A DNA stretch of 64,000 nt. Origin: Climacium dendroides. Its lineage: Eukaryota > Streptophyta > Bryopsida > Hypnales > Climaciaceae. The notes beneath the pieces are model-generated. The model saw only the letters and a program-made list of their open reading frames with translations. It was not told the DNA's origin and ran no database searches. A program made the translations under genes and the position numbers. Of the stretch, positions 13,179 to 25,992 are shown piece by piece; within the stretch, counting starts at the first letter, position 1; every line of letters starts with the position of its first letter. The stretch covers positions 5,704,001 through 5,768,000 of the forward strand of contig OX467082.1 in NCBI GenBank assembly GCA_950106755.1. The letters run 5' to 3'.

Positions 13179-14592
13179 GAGTCTTTGTATTGGATGCCTG
13201 GAACAGAAAAAAAAACGAACAAATATAATTAGTCAAGTGGCTGCCCTTCACGGCTTCACATACAGAATCCATGCCACCAGACCTAAGTGGCTGGTGAACC
13301 AAGTGCGGAAATTATTTAAGCCTTCTACTTAAATCCAGTGATTTCAGTCCCTTACAACCAATTTTAAACCGGACAGTCACTCCCACTTTCATTCCAGGCA
13401 GCCAGACTGAGACTGAAGCGGCGCGGGTGTGAGAAGCTGGTGCAACTGATTGGCTACGTCGTCAACATCAGTAACCTGGTACTCTGGTACTCTGGTAATC
13501 TGGTAGTCTGATGGGGAATTAAAACCGTACGTCAATATAACCATAAATCTCTACTTTTGTAGCAGCGTGAATATCCGACTGTAACAGGGCTACTACAAGC
13601 AGTACAAGTGGTTGCAGGAACAAGATACAAAATGCGTGCAGTGTGTGTATCGTCTGGGAGATGAGGGTATGGAAATACTCGGTAAGAACTGGAAGGAGTT
13701 ACGTAAGTTGCAGGTCGAGGACGATGAAACAGGAGGTATTTCACAGAACTAGTTACGCCACGGTTGCCTGACAGACAAAGGATTGGAATACATAGGCACT
13801 TATGGCCGGTCACAACTCACAACCTCAACGCAAGTGGCTGCTAATTAATAGAGTGCACAGGTACAGTACAAGCGATGTTAGGCTGGCGAATCTAGCATTG
13901 CACTTGCAACGCATCAAACGACTAGACTGGAGATTCGGGACTGTCCCTTGGGAGAGGCAGGCCATGCGGCAGCTGTTGCAGCGATGAGCTTCGGCAGCGA
14001 TGTTGCAGAAGTATCTGTGGGTGCAGGGAAGCTTAACTACGGAAGCTGGGCGTAACTTAGTGACTCTTGTGAACAGAACCTCTCACCCCCACCCACCACC
14101 CTTGCCTACGGCTACGTGAGATTTAATGTCTCACAGAAGATCACAAAAGATTACATACCAATTGCAACGTTGAGAGATCGAGCGAAGAAGTTGCCAATCT
14201 GGTTGCCAAGCTCAGTTGATATAGTAGTTGATTAAAACTGATTAAAACTGATTAAGTAAGTCTGAAGACATGAAAACAACGTGAACTAGTTAACAGCCAG
14301 TAGAACATAAATGATGGCAAGAAGGAGATGTACCGACTCCGTGACTGATCGACCACCTCTCCAAGTGACTGGCCAGGCTCTCAAGTGCCACGGGGTCATG
14401 CTCGTCATGCTCGTGAGCCGTGGTATGTCCTATAAGGCATCCCTCGTCCCGTCATCTTCCCCACTCACCTTTCCATTTGATCTTGGCTGCAGGCACCGAT
14501 TTCATGTTGCCAGAGCGGACAAAGTTTCTGAATTGAAACAGTTGCGGTGAACGTTGTCGTGGAGTGGAGTCTGTACAGACTTGGGATCGGAG
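13179..14592. other. Intergenic region between two divergent secreted-protein genes
   Basis: This 1.4-kb gap separates the CC-dyad peptide (-) from the LTP gene (+) and must contain both promoters. Base composition is balanced. Short direct repeats (CTCTGGTACTCTGGTA and GATTAAAACT) are visible near 13,480 and 14,231. No coding sequence is convincing. ORFs at 13,802-13,987 and 14,311-14,550 lack recognisable features. Confidence 0.5.
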
Positions 14593-15065
14593 ATGGCGAG
14601 GCTAGGTGGAGCGTTGATGGGACGGAGCTGTCGTGCTTTTGTGGTGGTGACCGTGGTGTCGGCCACGGTTCTGGTGATGGGGAGCACGGCATATGGGCAG
14701 CCACAGCAGTGCAACTTGAAGACGTTGGTGCCGTGCTTGAAAACGGTGAAGGGTCCTTACCCTCCTCAGCCGGACCAGTCTTGCTGCGGAGCAGTCATGA
14801 ACTACAACCCCGCCTGCATGTGCAGCGAGTTTGTGGACTCCAAAGATTACCCCCAGAGCTACATCAAAAATGTGCTCGCCATTCCTAAGGCCTGTGGCCG
14901 CTACCAGCTCAGTGGCTACCGATGCGGAAGTAAGCAAGCCCATTTGTTTATTAAAATATTCATTCATTCATTCATTCTTAGTTACGGATCGATGGCTTTA
15001 GTTTCTCAGTCTAATAAAAGTTTTCTGAATGGCATTTCTTTGTGGCAGTATATACTATTGAATAA
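14593..15065 (+). CDS. Type-2 non-specific lipid-transfer protein (DIR1-like), two exons
   Basis: Predicted secreted small lipid-binding protein of 117 residues. Exons are 14593-14929 and 15049-15065. The donor is GTAAGC and the acceptor GGCAG; joining keeps phase and adds five residues before TAA. Residues 1-35 contain a long signal peptide ending TAYG. The mature part carries the full eight-cysteine motif as C-x7-C-x15-CC-x9-CxC-x23-C-x9-C, the spacing of type-2 LTPs and DIR1-like proteins. Such proteins carry lipids in the apoplast for cuticle assembly or systemic signalling. The start was chosen at ATGGCGAGGCTAGG because it gives a compact signal peptide; an in-frame ATG at 14554 is less likely. 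Reading through the donor would add an unrelated tail, so the 17-nt terminal exon is preferred. Type is well supported; the precise role is not. Confidence 0.8.
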
Positions 15066-16069
15066 AATGAACAAGGGTGCGGTGCTTGTACGAGAATAGC
15101 CGTGACTGTCTGTGGAGGTTTTGGGCAGCAGCTCATAGTTTGATTTGCGACCAATTAGTTGAGATTTGGGAAAAGGTAAGTATATTACAGCTATCAGAAA
15201 GCTACCAGAAAGCATAAGAATAAGAACGATCGATATAGTAAGATTCTGAAGCGTTTGACTCTTCCTGTTGAGATCGAGCATTGGTAATTGAGGAATACAC
15301 TGTATCGATCAATGTTCAAAACTGTGGCGTTAACTTCAGAAGTAATTATCATGAATGAAGGCAGCTTCCTTTGGTAATTAAATACTGTGAACTGTGTCCA
15401 TGCTTGACACCCGCCTCGGTGTTGGATCTTCTGTTTTTGTCATGGAAATTCTCTGGCATGTTTAGCTTGCCAGAGAAGCCTGCAGTAAGGTTGCTGGAAT
15501 GTGGAAGACTGCTGTTCTTTTCTTTACTCTGATTTCTAGCTCAATATTAAGTTGCTTTGTGTGATAAAGTGTATTATACAGTGGTTTCCAAGCTTTGTAT
15601 CAGTCTGTACTTTTACGACAGAAACGAAAAATAAACAAAGCACTCAAAAATGAAAAAAGAAGAAGGGAATAAAATGGAAGAATTCGTTTTCAAGTTAACC
15701 CTGCACGAAAAACTTGTGATTCAGACATGTACTATAGAATGATACTAAATTCAGACAACACTGACAGTGCTTCACCAGGCAAATTTTAAGCCATCGCCAT
15801 CTCGGCACTATCTCCACAAGTACCAATATCCGATGAGCAAATGATGCCATTCAATGTACCTCGATCAGGCTAAGTTTTTTGTGGCTGCACCTACCACACT
15901 TCACGAGGCATGCATTTGTTGGACTCGCATGTCACAATATATACACGTCCAATGCAATATTAATTCCTTCTCCATTCAATTCACTTTTATTATCCATCAT
16001 TAAACTGAAGGAAACACTTGCTTTTTGTTGCAAAGTGAAGGAAAAAAAAAGAATTTTTCATCTTGCATT

Positions 16070-16920
16070 ATTAACACCCAATTCTAACACAATCCCAATC
16101 AAGCATACCTGATTTTAGTTTTAAAAAATCATAAATTTTGTTTTTGGTGAATTTTTGAAGTCAATTTTCAAGGTTTTACACAATATTTTATTGAAAAAAA
16201 TTTGTGATGAATTTTTTTTTCAATTGCATAGATATGTAGGGAACATCTATATGCCCATCTTTCAAATTAGAAATCACCCCATCAAGTGACAAAAATACAA
16301 GTTTCTAGTAAGAGTTCAATATGAAGTATTATATGATCAAACTTTGTGAAATGGATGTCTCTATATTTTCACTAGATTTCGGCAACATAATTGTACCATT
16401 ATGCTTAAATGTCCCTAATTAGTTACCACATGAGGGGCAAATAGATAAATCCAATTATAATAAAGAGATATTGATTTTTACCACATTTGGGCATTGTCAC
16501 CTAACATTGAAATCTCTATAGAAGACATTGTAAAACTTTTTTGGAGATGCTTGCCTAGGGAAAGATGTGCATATGGATGTTCCCTACATATATCCACATT
16601 CGAACTTAAAAAATTCACCACCAATTGCTTGTAATAAAATATCATATAAAACCATGGAAATTGACTTTAAAAATTCAATAGAAATATAATTTTGCTTTTC
16701 CAAAACCAAAATTTGGTAGGCTTGAGTGGGATTGTGTAAGGATGACATGATAATTATATTTACGAAAATATACCAATTATATTTCATATACATTAAAAAG
16801 TTTGAATGACTAAGAGAGGCAATTCGTAAATGAAACACTTATTGTACAGTCAAGTCTCGTTCATTTACAAATGGCTGATTTGAGCCATTCTAATTTTTAT
16901 TGTATATTATACAAAAAAAT
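16070..16920. repeat. Foldback element, copy 1
   Basis: The left arm (about 16,077-16,340) begins ACACCCAATTCTAACACAAT and runs through TAGGGAACATCTATATGCC. The right arm (about 16,545-16,745) reads back as its degenerate reverse complement (GCATATGGATGTTCCCTA, then ATTGACTT, then GGGATTGTGTAAGGAT). The two arms could form a long hairpin. A right-hand extension (CCAATTATATTTCATATAC...) is shared with copy 2, so the duplicated unit is longer than the palindrome. No coding sequence. Confidence 0.7.
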
Positions 16921-16944
16921 TGGAATTTTTTTCTTTGCACAATT

Positions 16945-17720
16945 AACACCCAATTCTCACACAATCTCAATCAAGCATACCAGTTTCAAAAAGCCAAAAT
17001 TCCATTACTAATGAATTTTAGAAATCAATCTTCATGGTTTCACATAATGTTTTATCGAAAATAACTGGTGATGAACTTTTTTAATTCAATTGTGTACATA
17101 TATAGGGAACATGAACATGCACATCTTTCATATTAAAAAACACCCCATTAAGTAACAAAATTATAAGCTAGGAAGAATACAATGTGAAGCATCTTTTGAC
17201 TAAACTTTGTGAAATAGATAGTTTTATATTTTAACTAGATTTTGGCAAAGAAATTGTACCATCATGTTAAAATGTACAATATTAGTCACAATGTGTGGAT
17301 TAAATAGCAAAATCTAGTTAAAATATAAAGATGTCTATTTTACAAAGTTTGGTCAAAGGATGCTTCACACCAAATTCTTCCTAGCTTATAATCTTGTTAC
17401 TTAATGGGGTGTTTTTTAATGTGAAAGATGTGCATATGGATTTTTCCTATATATCTACGCAATTGAATTAAAAAAATTCCTCACCAATTTTTTTCAATAA
17501 AATATTATGTTGAAACCATGAAAATTGACTTCAAAAATTCATTATTAGTGGAATTTTGCTTTTTTGAAATTGAAATTTGATGTGCTTGATTGGAATTGCA
17601 CAAGGATACACTGATACTTATGGTTACTAAAATAAACCAATTATACTACATTTTGTAAAAAAGAATATAAAGGCTTCAAATTGGTAGTTTATAAATGAGC
17701 TAGACCTAATTATACAGTAC
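16945..17720. repeat. Foldback element, copy 2
   Basis: This is a second copy of the preceding foldback unit in direct orientation. The left arm (about 16,947-17,270) contains CACCCAATTCTCACACAATC and AACACCCCATTAAGTAACAA. The right arm (about 17,290-17,640) returns TTGTTACTTAATGGGGTGTT and the rest in reverse complement. Arm-to-arm identity is visibly higher here than in copy 1. It resembles a MITE or Foldback transposon without coding capacity. Confidence 0.75.
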
Positions 17721-17857
17721 TATCCAGTACAAGATTTAATCTAATTAAAATTAACATTGGCATCTTTTGATAAAATGCGTTCAACGTCTCTTCCCTCCAC
17801 AAAATAATAATGAAATTAGGTTGCCTTAACAATTAGGTTGCCTTACCCCAAGAATAG

Positions 17858-19534
17858 TACTTTCTTTGTCCTAAAATTAATCTAGGGTTTCCAAATATAC
17901 TTGTCCCAAATTAAATTTGATGGCACAAGAAATCCGCTCTCTACAACTTGACTAACAACAATTATTGGGTATTTCATTAAAATGGCAAATATTATGTGAC
18001 TTTGACATCCCATAGTTCAAAACGGGCGGTTTGAAATCTAGTACACTAATAGATTTCAAACTGCCTAGTTTGAACTATGGGAATGGCACACTGTGAAAAT
18101 GGCACATGGAATATTGCCATTTTAATGAAATTCCCCATAATTGAAGCTAGTTTGAACACTTTGAAGCAAAAAAAAATGCGCAGATACCACACTCTAAAGA
18201 CTGTATGGCAATTTGATTTTTGTAGAGGGAATTGAAACACAACCTCTAACCATCCAAAGGTGATGAATTCAACCGACAATTATGCAACAATTGCTACTAA
18301 CAAATCTATTGTTGAGAATTTCCTAGAGTTGAATCATAGGACATTATTAGAATTGAATACAAAGGACATTAAAACTTTGTTGCACTAGTGTTGCTTGGAG
18401 TATGATCCGAATTAACCGGCCCTGAAGCCCCGAGGGTGTTTTTGTCAGAACCACTTAAAACTACCACTTTTGTTGTGTTCACCTAAGAAAACCAAAAAAA
18501 TATGTTTTTTCAAAATCCAACCATAGGATCTTGTACTTAACTTGTTTCAGAACATGTAATAAAAATATCATCAAATTTGACTACATAGATTGCAAGATAT
18601 TTGCATCCAAAGTGATGAAAAGAAGTTTTTTTGCAACTTGCTTGACTAGATTTTTTGGCTTTGAATCTTTTAACTAAATTTTTTTGCATTGTTAATTTTG
18701 ATTTTCTAAGTTTTTATGTTATATAGTTGAGTTGAGAATCTAAAGAAAAAAATCAACAAAAAAACACTTCATTTTCACTCATTAAAAAATTATTAAGTAG
18801 AAATATATTAAAGATTGAAGGAAAAACTAAATCATTAATAGCTTTAAGATGGAATTGACATATGATAATCCCAATGGTGAGATTGTTCTAAAAAGAAAAC
18901 CTAAGTTTGTCTAAATTTTTTTTAAATTGTAAAAATTGCATTTACAAATGAATCCTATAAGTTATTTTTTCAAGAAGATACTTACATTGCTTGAGAAACT
19001 AAGATTGTCCATAACTTTCTCATAACTAGTCCAAATGGAATGAATCAAAGCTTCAAATGTAGACAAAAATATAAAATTTTAGGAAAAAAATATTTTGACT
19101 TTTTCTGAATTTTTGTGTTGCTCGTTGACTTTTGTTTTTGTCTTATTGTGCCATAACTTTTTCTCCCGGGCACCAATTGAAACAAAAATTATATATTCAC
19201 AAAGCTCTTAGCAAACTCTACAACCTCAAAAAAGCTCAAAAACATTTTCTACACATTAAGACAATTGGAACCTACCCAGATCGAAATTGTCCCATGAGGG
19301 GACAAACGTTCCTTTAGAGGTTAATAGCATTAGAGCAATTCCAAAAGGGGGGAACTTTGTCAATTTTGCTACCTATTTTCAACATGTGCCTCTTCACTAT
19401 TGACTTCCATTTTTCATGACTAGTGGGTTTGACTTGAAGCTATAGTAACTATGCAATCTCCTAAAATAGAAACTTCTATGTTAATTTGTCCATTTCTAAA
19501 ATAATCCTAGATTTATTTTAAGACAAAGGGAGTA
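17858..19534. mobile_element. Possible Stowaway/mariner-like element ends
   Basis: The sequence at 17,858 (TACTTTCTTTGTCCTAAAAT...ATCTAGG) is the near reverse complement of 19,497-19,534 (CCTAGATTTATTTTAAGACA followed by AAGGGAGTA). This resembles Stowaway terminal inverted repeats of the TACTCCCTCCGTCC type, which insert at TA. The 1.7-kb span is long for a Stowaway MITE, so it may be a mariner derivative or hold later insertions. An internal hairpin sits at 17,961-18,143. No transposase ORF is seen. Confidence 0.4.
17961..18143. repeat. Inverted repeat (hairpin)
   Basis: The arms 17,961-18,042 and 18,047-18,143 pair around a centre near 18,045. GATTTCAAACTGCC matches GGCGGTTTGAAATC, CCCATAGTTCAAA matches TTTGAACTATGGG, and ATTTCATTAAAATGGCAA matches TTGCCATTTTAATGAAAT. 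It is probably a small foldback transposon. Confidence 0.8.
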
Positions 19535-21559
19535 CTTTATAAGCCATCAAAGTCAACAAATACTTCTACAAATATTTCCATTTATACACATGGAGGTTCA
19601 TGAGTTCCAATTACAACAATACCTATTTCAAAAGTAGTGCATTCTTGTGCAATATGAGTAAATATTTATATAGTAACAAATGTCAAGAAATTAGTGAAGG
19701 GTAATCTAATTTTACTATTCAATGTAGGTTTCTATCATATCTTTTCCCCTCATCTAATAAAAAGTATAGAAGATTTAGAAGATAGCCATAGTACAAGTCA
19801 AATAGTTTGAATGTGAGACAAGTGTGCACAATATTCTAGAATGATACTAAAGAAAGTATTAGATCAACCCCTAAATGCCCCATGCACCAAATTTTGGTGT
19901 TGACAAAACTGAAGTTTGAAGTTAAATTAAACCTTATCAAGTTACTATTTTAGCAATCATATTTTTGGAAAATTCTTTTTGAAGTCTAGTTTTATCATTT
20001 TATCATTAAAAATCTAATTTTGAAAATAAACGATTGTGATTTTTCTACTTAAGATTTTGTACAAGAGGGTCTATTACAATCTTAATTTTTTGGTGTTGAG
20101 GATGAGCCTCAAGTATACTAGATCTTGGAGAAAAAATCACATTAGAAATTAATTTAGATAATTGTAAAGTAGAATTTAAGAAGCCATAAATTGATTGGGG
20201 TTATTCATTTTATGCCCTTTAACCTCATTTATTTGGTGACCTCAATTTGGGATTTGACACACGAAAAGAGGATTGAAAGACTTCAAATCACTTTGAGAAT
20301 TTTAACACCCTTATGATCGAACATTATAATGTTTCAATCCTTAAGTGATATAATTGTATTTTCTTTTCCTATGTGATTTCTAACATGTTTAATTTGTGCA
20401 AACATTATAGTTTTTCAATCCACTAGTAATATTGTTGTGTTCTCTTTTCCCATGTGATCTCTATCATGTCTAGTTTGAATTTGTGCAATTACAATGCAAT
20501 TTTTTTTATAAACCTTAGCAAAATACTGACTTTTTGTTCAATTTAGAGCAAATCCCAAGAAGCTCAACAGGCATTAAGGGGTTATAGAGGTCTATAGAGT
20601 ACGGCTCTGCTTTACGAGCTATAATTCGGAAGGATATCATTGAATCGTTCAAGAGAAGTTGCATTCGCTACAGTTGAAGACAATTTTGTGTACTCGAGAA
20701 TTTGAAACTAGCCATTTTGTAATCTTTGCGGTAACTAAATTACTTACTAATGCAATTTGAAAAAAATACGAGCACTTCTGCCACAATTGAGCAAGTGAAC
20801 CTTAATTCCGACGTGTTAAATGAATTTCTATAACAAAACTCGTGTCATGTCCATGGTAATGAAATGGATACTGCTCCAGAAAAAGGACGCAGATATCAAG
20901 CATTTGATAGAGAAATGGCAGGAATCGCTTTATAAACAGTTTTCACTCTTCCTATTTCCTATTCCTACTTCAAAAATAGACACAGCCTGACAAGAACTCC
21001 AAGGTAAGCTTGCATACTGGGACATCTACATCTCGCAGGAGAATGAGTCCTTTCAAGCGCACTGACAAACAAGCAAAATTGAGGGATGAAGATCCGTCTT
21101 CAGGATGTAGCTACCAAGTCAACAGTACTCGTAAGCCAGTAACAACAGGAAAAATGTGCATCCCTATCCTAAGGATTCAATGACGCAGGCTCAATGAGTT
21201 TCCACAGCCCAGCGGGAATAACCAGTTAATGACGCCATGAGAAGTCCATGTAAGGCTGCAAACCACCAGAGAGTGTCAATCGTGGTGAACTCTACTCAAT
21301 CATGGTCAGTCGAGGAAAAAATTCGAATCGTTTCTCCTGATAATGCTCACAGCCCAGTCCGAATGAGTCTACGTCGCATTTCAACAAAAATCCAGAAGAC
21401 TGCCTCCATGGAAACCTACAGGCAGTGAAGAACTGAAAACAAACCATTCCTGAGCATGACAGCTTTATAATCTTTTTATTTAATATGACCTAACAGCAAT
21501 CCACGGCATGAGAAAACGCCAACAATCTACGGCATGAGAATTGCGACTAAATGAGGAAC

Positions 21560-24500
21560 TTACAAGACAGCACTCCTATCGACCTCGGTCCATAGATTCT
21601 CACTATCACTATGGGTTGGACTCACCAAACTCATGTCACTGTCATAGTGGTACACGTCCCGATCCACAATATAACCTTCAGTAGGACTCTCAGGACTCAT
21701 AAACCCACTATCGTCGTAGTCGTCGCTGTCGCTGTCAAAGCTGGATGAAGAATCGGATGAGTATGTTCCAAGTGGTGCGCTGTCATCGCTATCGTCAAAA
21801 CTGTCCGACATGGAACCACTGTCACTGCTGCTTTTCATCAAATAACAGCTGAATTAGTGACTGTAGTAACTTAACAATCAGATTTCACAAAATCTACTTA
21901 TCATTTGGAATCAAGTTCTACCGCACATAGCCGGTTGCACGGTACACTTGCGCAGGGCAAAAACGGACTACCGTAATGCCTATGTTTGAAGAGTGTAAAA
22001 TGGAGGCCTCACAAGTTCAGAATCAGATATAATTGAGTTATAGAAAACACAGTTCAGTTGTAAAAAAGAACAGATAACCAAAGCCAATACAGACCTTTTC
22101 TGATCTGGGAACTCAGCAAGAAGGCACAAGTCAGTCCGCTCTTGTCGCACTCTTAATATAGCCTGCTCTGTGCTGCAATATCAACCCACAAACAAACAGC
22201 AGATGATATCAGGTCCTAATAAATGCCCCCCCTTCCCCCCTCCCCCCAATACGCAAAATAATGCAGCGTTACGCAGCACCGTTTATTCAATTTGGTGTCA
22301 TTTATGATTAGACCAAATAGTAAATGCCATAGTGAATGAATTCATTTTGTTGAATTGTGACATCTGATTGTGTAAAATGTTTATAAATAAAGAAAAAACA
22401 GCCATACGAATACTAAACCTTCCCAGCATCCTGTGAACATCACATCTGCCTTGTACGCACCTTGGGCTCAATCGTTTGTCGAACCAATCCCTTGCAGCAA
22501 GCCCACCCTTGTTGGATATATCCTGCATGCGTAACCAATTGACAAAATCATGACATCAATTGGAAGCCCATATCAGTTCCCAGCGGCACAATAATGCTAG
22601 TGCATATTCAAACCAAATCATTAACATAATGAATAACGAAAGTCATATATTGGTAATCGTGAAAAAATGTATAGGCTGCGAACTTTCAATTCGAAGCAGC
22701 GACAAACTTCAAAAACTGCTGTGAAGTATAATAGGTGCACTAACAAGATGGCGAAGATTCTTGCATTCGCCGCTAACGATCATGAACAAAAATCGCTCCA
22801 CTTCAGCCTGCCCCATCACAAGGCAGATCCTTTCAAGTCAAAATAGCATTCTTTCAGCACTCCCATCTTTTCAGCACTCCCATCTTTCCAGCACATATAG
22901 TCAATATATATCAGACAGGAGGTGCAGTCTGACAACCAAAACATATAACTGAGGAAATATGAAGATCATATTTTGGTAACCTCTAATGTAAATATCCAAA
23001 TAACCATTCAACGAAATCTTCACAGTAATCATGAGTGGAAGTCTTGTTTGAATGCAGTGCACTCAGATATTAAAATCCAGCACAAAATATCAAACACATC
23101 TAACTTAATAAAAATACAGAGCTTTAAGTTCAGAAGAACTATCAAAAATCCTTTCATGCAAGACTATTTATAACAATTCCATCAACCAGTCAGAAATTAC
23201 ATTTGCCAGTTTCTAGAATTACCTCTTTCAATCTTTGGCAGTCACGTAACAAAATCTTTTTCAATTGTGATGGCTGCTCTCCTGGTCCCACAATCCCCCT
23301 ACCAACAAGAAAAGGCAGACTTTCAGACAAAGATGCGCTCAAAATGTGTTGCCGAATCAAGATCCTATACAAAGAACTGCCCTGCAACAAAGTTCTGAAT
23401 TTAAAAAGATCTAATACCTGAGAAAAACGCCAGTAAGCTTCAGGGCTCCACAAAAGTCAACGACAGTCAGCTTCAGCAAACCCTGAAAACATGTTTAAAA
23501 GAGAAGACTCACTTCACCACATCTTTCCAGAGTCGAGGAAGGTAAACAGTGAGTGCAAGACAGGCCATACGGAATTATACAATGAATGTGTAAGAACTCT
23601 GAAATTTCTGGCAAACTAATACCTTCAGCAACATGTTGGCCCGTCGATCAGCAACTCCATAGCCACGCAAGGCCAGGTATGAAAGATCTGGACACCCCTT
23701 GATCAGCTGGCTGCATGACTTCGATTTCAGGCTCTCTTCCGGATCTGAAAATTAAATATGGTTTATCATCCCTACTTGTACAGAATAAGAATCCAAAGTC
23801 AAAAGTACGCATAAACGCACAAGATATTGCATGTGCACTTAGGAATGACTCACGACCTAACTTACATTGACTCCAGTCCGGTTTCCCTGGTTGGCAGCAA
23901 AGACGGGTAAGATTAGGGCAGCAAGAGCCTAAGCACTTCATCAAGGATCGCAAACTCGTTCTTCTGCTGTGCATTCAATTTCCATATCAGTAGATGTTCA
24001 CAATTTCACACAAATAATTTAAGATAGCTGCAGTTAATCATGTACAATTTCCACATCTACACTCAAACGAGCTCTGATTATTCCAATCGTCAACATATTT
24101 CATTCCAGAGCAGCTTAATCCTCTCCACAAAGATTTGCACTACACCTAATAGCCTGCACCACAACTAAGAGGTTCTCTACGAGAACGGCATTTTGTGAAG
24201 TATACGTACAGGCCCACCACTTCCAGATCCGTCAAACTGGGACACGCAGCCAGTGCCCGGCAGAGATTGTCGCTGTCCATCTTTTCCAAATTGAACAGGT
24301 GGAGTTTTGTCAACAATGCCCTGCAGATAAGGGAGCAACGAAGAAAAGGCAACAACTCGAATAAGATAACAAGCAGATGAGTTGCAGTATCACGAACCCT
24401 ACCACTTCATCAATTCTAGGTAACATTAAAGACTATAATAGCGTGTCAACGAGTCATATTCAGATACTCGTAGAAAAAAAAGAAGTAATCAGAGTTCTTA

Positions 24501-25992
24501 GCAGAGGAAAGTTACCAGCGAATGTGCAAAAAAGACTGCACCAATAAAAAGAAGAGCAATAAACGATGATCCATCGTACCCAGCTACTCCGTGATGTGCA
24601 GTAAGAGACTCCAGACAATCTTTAGTCAAAAAATCACGATCATGAGCCATGCATCTTGTTGGGAAGACTCTGTTCGGTGTAACAGAGAGATCTACAGGAA
24701 ATAACTGTAGCCCGCCATCTGCGTCCAACTTGGGAACAACCATCACTGGAGGTGTCCTATTCTGGTGAGGTAGTGTTCCCAATTTTAAAGACCTGCACGG
24801 CCAACAAGACACACCAAAATATTCATGTACGTGAATATTTTGAAAGAAAATCTGCATCAATTCTTCGGGAACATAGAATGCTACGTGCTGTATGAGTACA
24901 TGGAAAACTCAAAGAAATACAGAGTATGATACTTGAACCAGTTCACTGAAGCCAGACTGATAACGGAGAGTCCCATGCTTCACTGGTATTCAAAAAAGAA
25001 ATCCAAGTACTGCTTAAAAAGTCACTTCCCCTCCCAAGTCACTAGAAATTCATCAACACAAAGACTCACCTCAAGCACGGTCCGGCTCGATTCACAAGCT
25101 TGGAAACAGTACGATTGCCAACTTTTCTGAGTGGCCCTCGCATAGTTAAATCCAACTCGACATAGCACGCGGGATCCATGGTCAATCGGTTAAACATATT
25201 GCACGATGCTGCCGCTTGACACAGGCTCTGCGTGCCCAAGAGAGAGAAAACCTTCACAACAAACACACAAGCCCGCCATCAAGAATGACCTACCGCGCAT
25301 AAAAGCAAACCTACCGCGCATAAAAGCAAACCAAGCTCTGTTACTGGTGACGGAATATCCTCGTTCTCACAAGTTTTCAATTGCGTTTCCGATTGCCTTA
25401 CACTGCGTTTTTCTCTAATCCGTTTTCCAATGCTCTGATCTCAAGCCGTAGATACACATACAAAGATTAAAGAACAGTTCAAATCGTTACTGAATTAGTA
25501 GCAGGAGAGCGAGAATATTCCACTTTCTGGTCACCGAGCAGATCAACCCTAATTCACAGCGTCAAACGCAGTGAAATCCAGTCACAACATCCGCTCCTCC
25601 AGATCATTACAAATAAGAACAAGCCAACAGAATTCCGCTACCTTCACCGTCAAGTCCTGCGTGAGAGGCCACACGGCGGAATTGTGCAGCGCAGCCTGCT
25701 GCCGCGTCAGGTTCTCCGCCACCTCTTGCAATTGGGAGCCAAAGGACACAGAGTTCTCCAAAACTCTCGTCTTCTCCTTATCGCACCCCTGTTTCCTCAT
25801 AATCCGTTCCAAGGCCGCGCTCAGCATCCCTAAGTCGCCCTCCTTCACCAGGACCTCCAACATCGCATCCATCTTCGGGCTCCACGCCAGCTGCTGCTGC
25901 TCAACGCTCGGCTCCAAACCCCCGCTACCGCCGCTGCCGTTGTCGCCACTCGACCGCCGCTTCTTCCCCCGCATCTCAATTCCCTGCGACAT
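21560..25992 (-). CDS. F-box/LRR protein, SKIP17-like, 12 exons
   Basis: Predicted substrate adaptor of an SCF (SKP1-cullin-F-box) ubiquitin ligase. Exons on the minus strand: 25992-25642, 25251-25070, 24792-24580, 24320-24210, 23966-23866, 23744-23623, 23482-23418, 23298-23223, 22807-22745, 22522-22461, 22172-22095, 21830-21560. Every junction is GT-AG and phases match, giving 564 residues. The N-terminal part (LEVLVKEGDLGMLSAALERI) and the F-box-like region (about 105-150: WPLTQDLTVKVFSLLGTQSL...) resemble plant SKIP17. Leucine-rich repeats follow (RSLKLG, LTKLHLFNLEKM, SLTDLEVVGL, DLSYLALRGY, LKKILLRDC, NLRHLDIS), ending LCLLAEFPDQK. The last exon adds about 90 Ser/Asp-rich residues not expected at this point in the family. 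Exon 5 has two possible acceptors (23966 or 23963). The ATG at 25992 is chosen over an upstream in-frame ATG at 26034. Intron 1 holds a 22-bp tandem duplication (TACCGCGCATAAAAGCAAAC). Confidence 0.88.
22224..22250. repeat. C-rich homopolymer tract
   Basis: A run of C with interspersed T (GCCCCCCCTTCCCCCCTCCC and onward) lies inside an intron of the SKIP17-like gene. It is low-complexity sequence and prone to assembly error. Confidence 0.8.

Larger units (their letters stand above)
15066..21559. other. Repeat-rich intergenic DNA, no gene seen
   Basis: Six and a half kilobases without a supported gene. It holds two tandem foldback units (16,070-17,720), a shorter hairpin (17,961-18,143) and the two ends of a possible Stowaway-like element (17,858 and 19,534). 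From about 20,550 the base composition becomes balanced as the F-box gene approaches. ORFs in this last part (for example 21,237-21,428) show no family features. Confidence 0.55.

Noticed and set aside
14547..14888. Alternative frame ORF over the LTP gene
   Set aside because: It is out of frame with the eight-cysteine protein and has no recognisable features.
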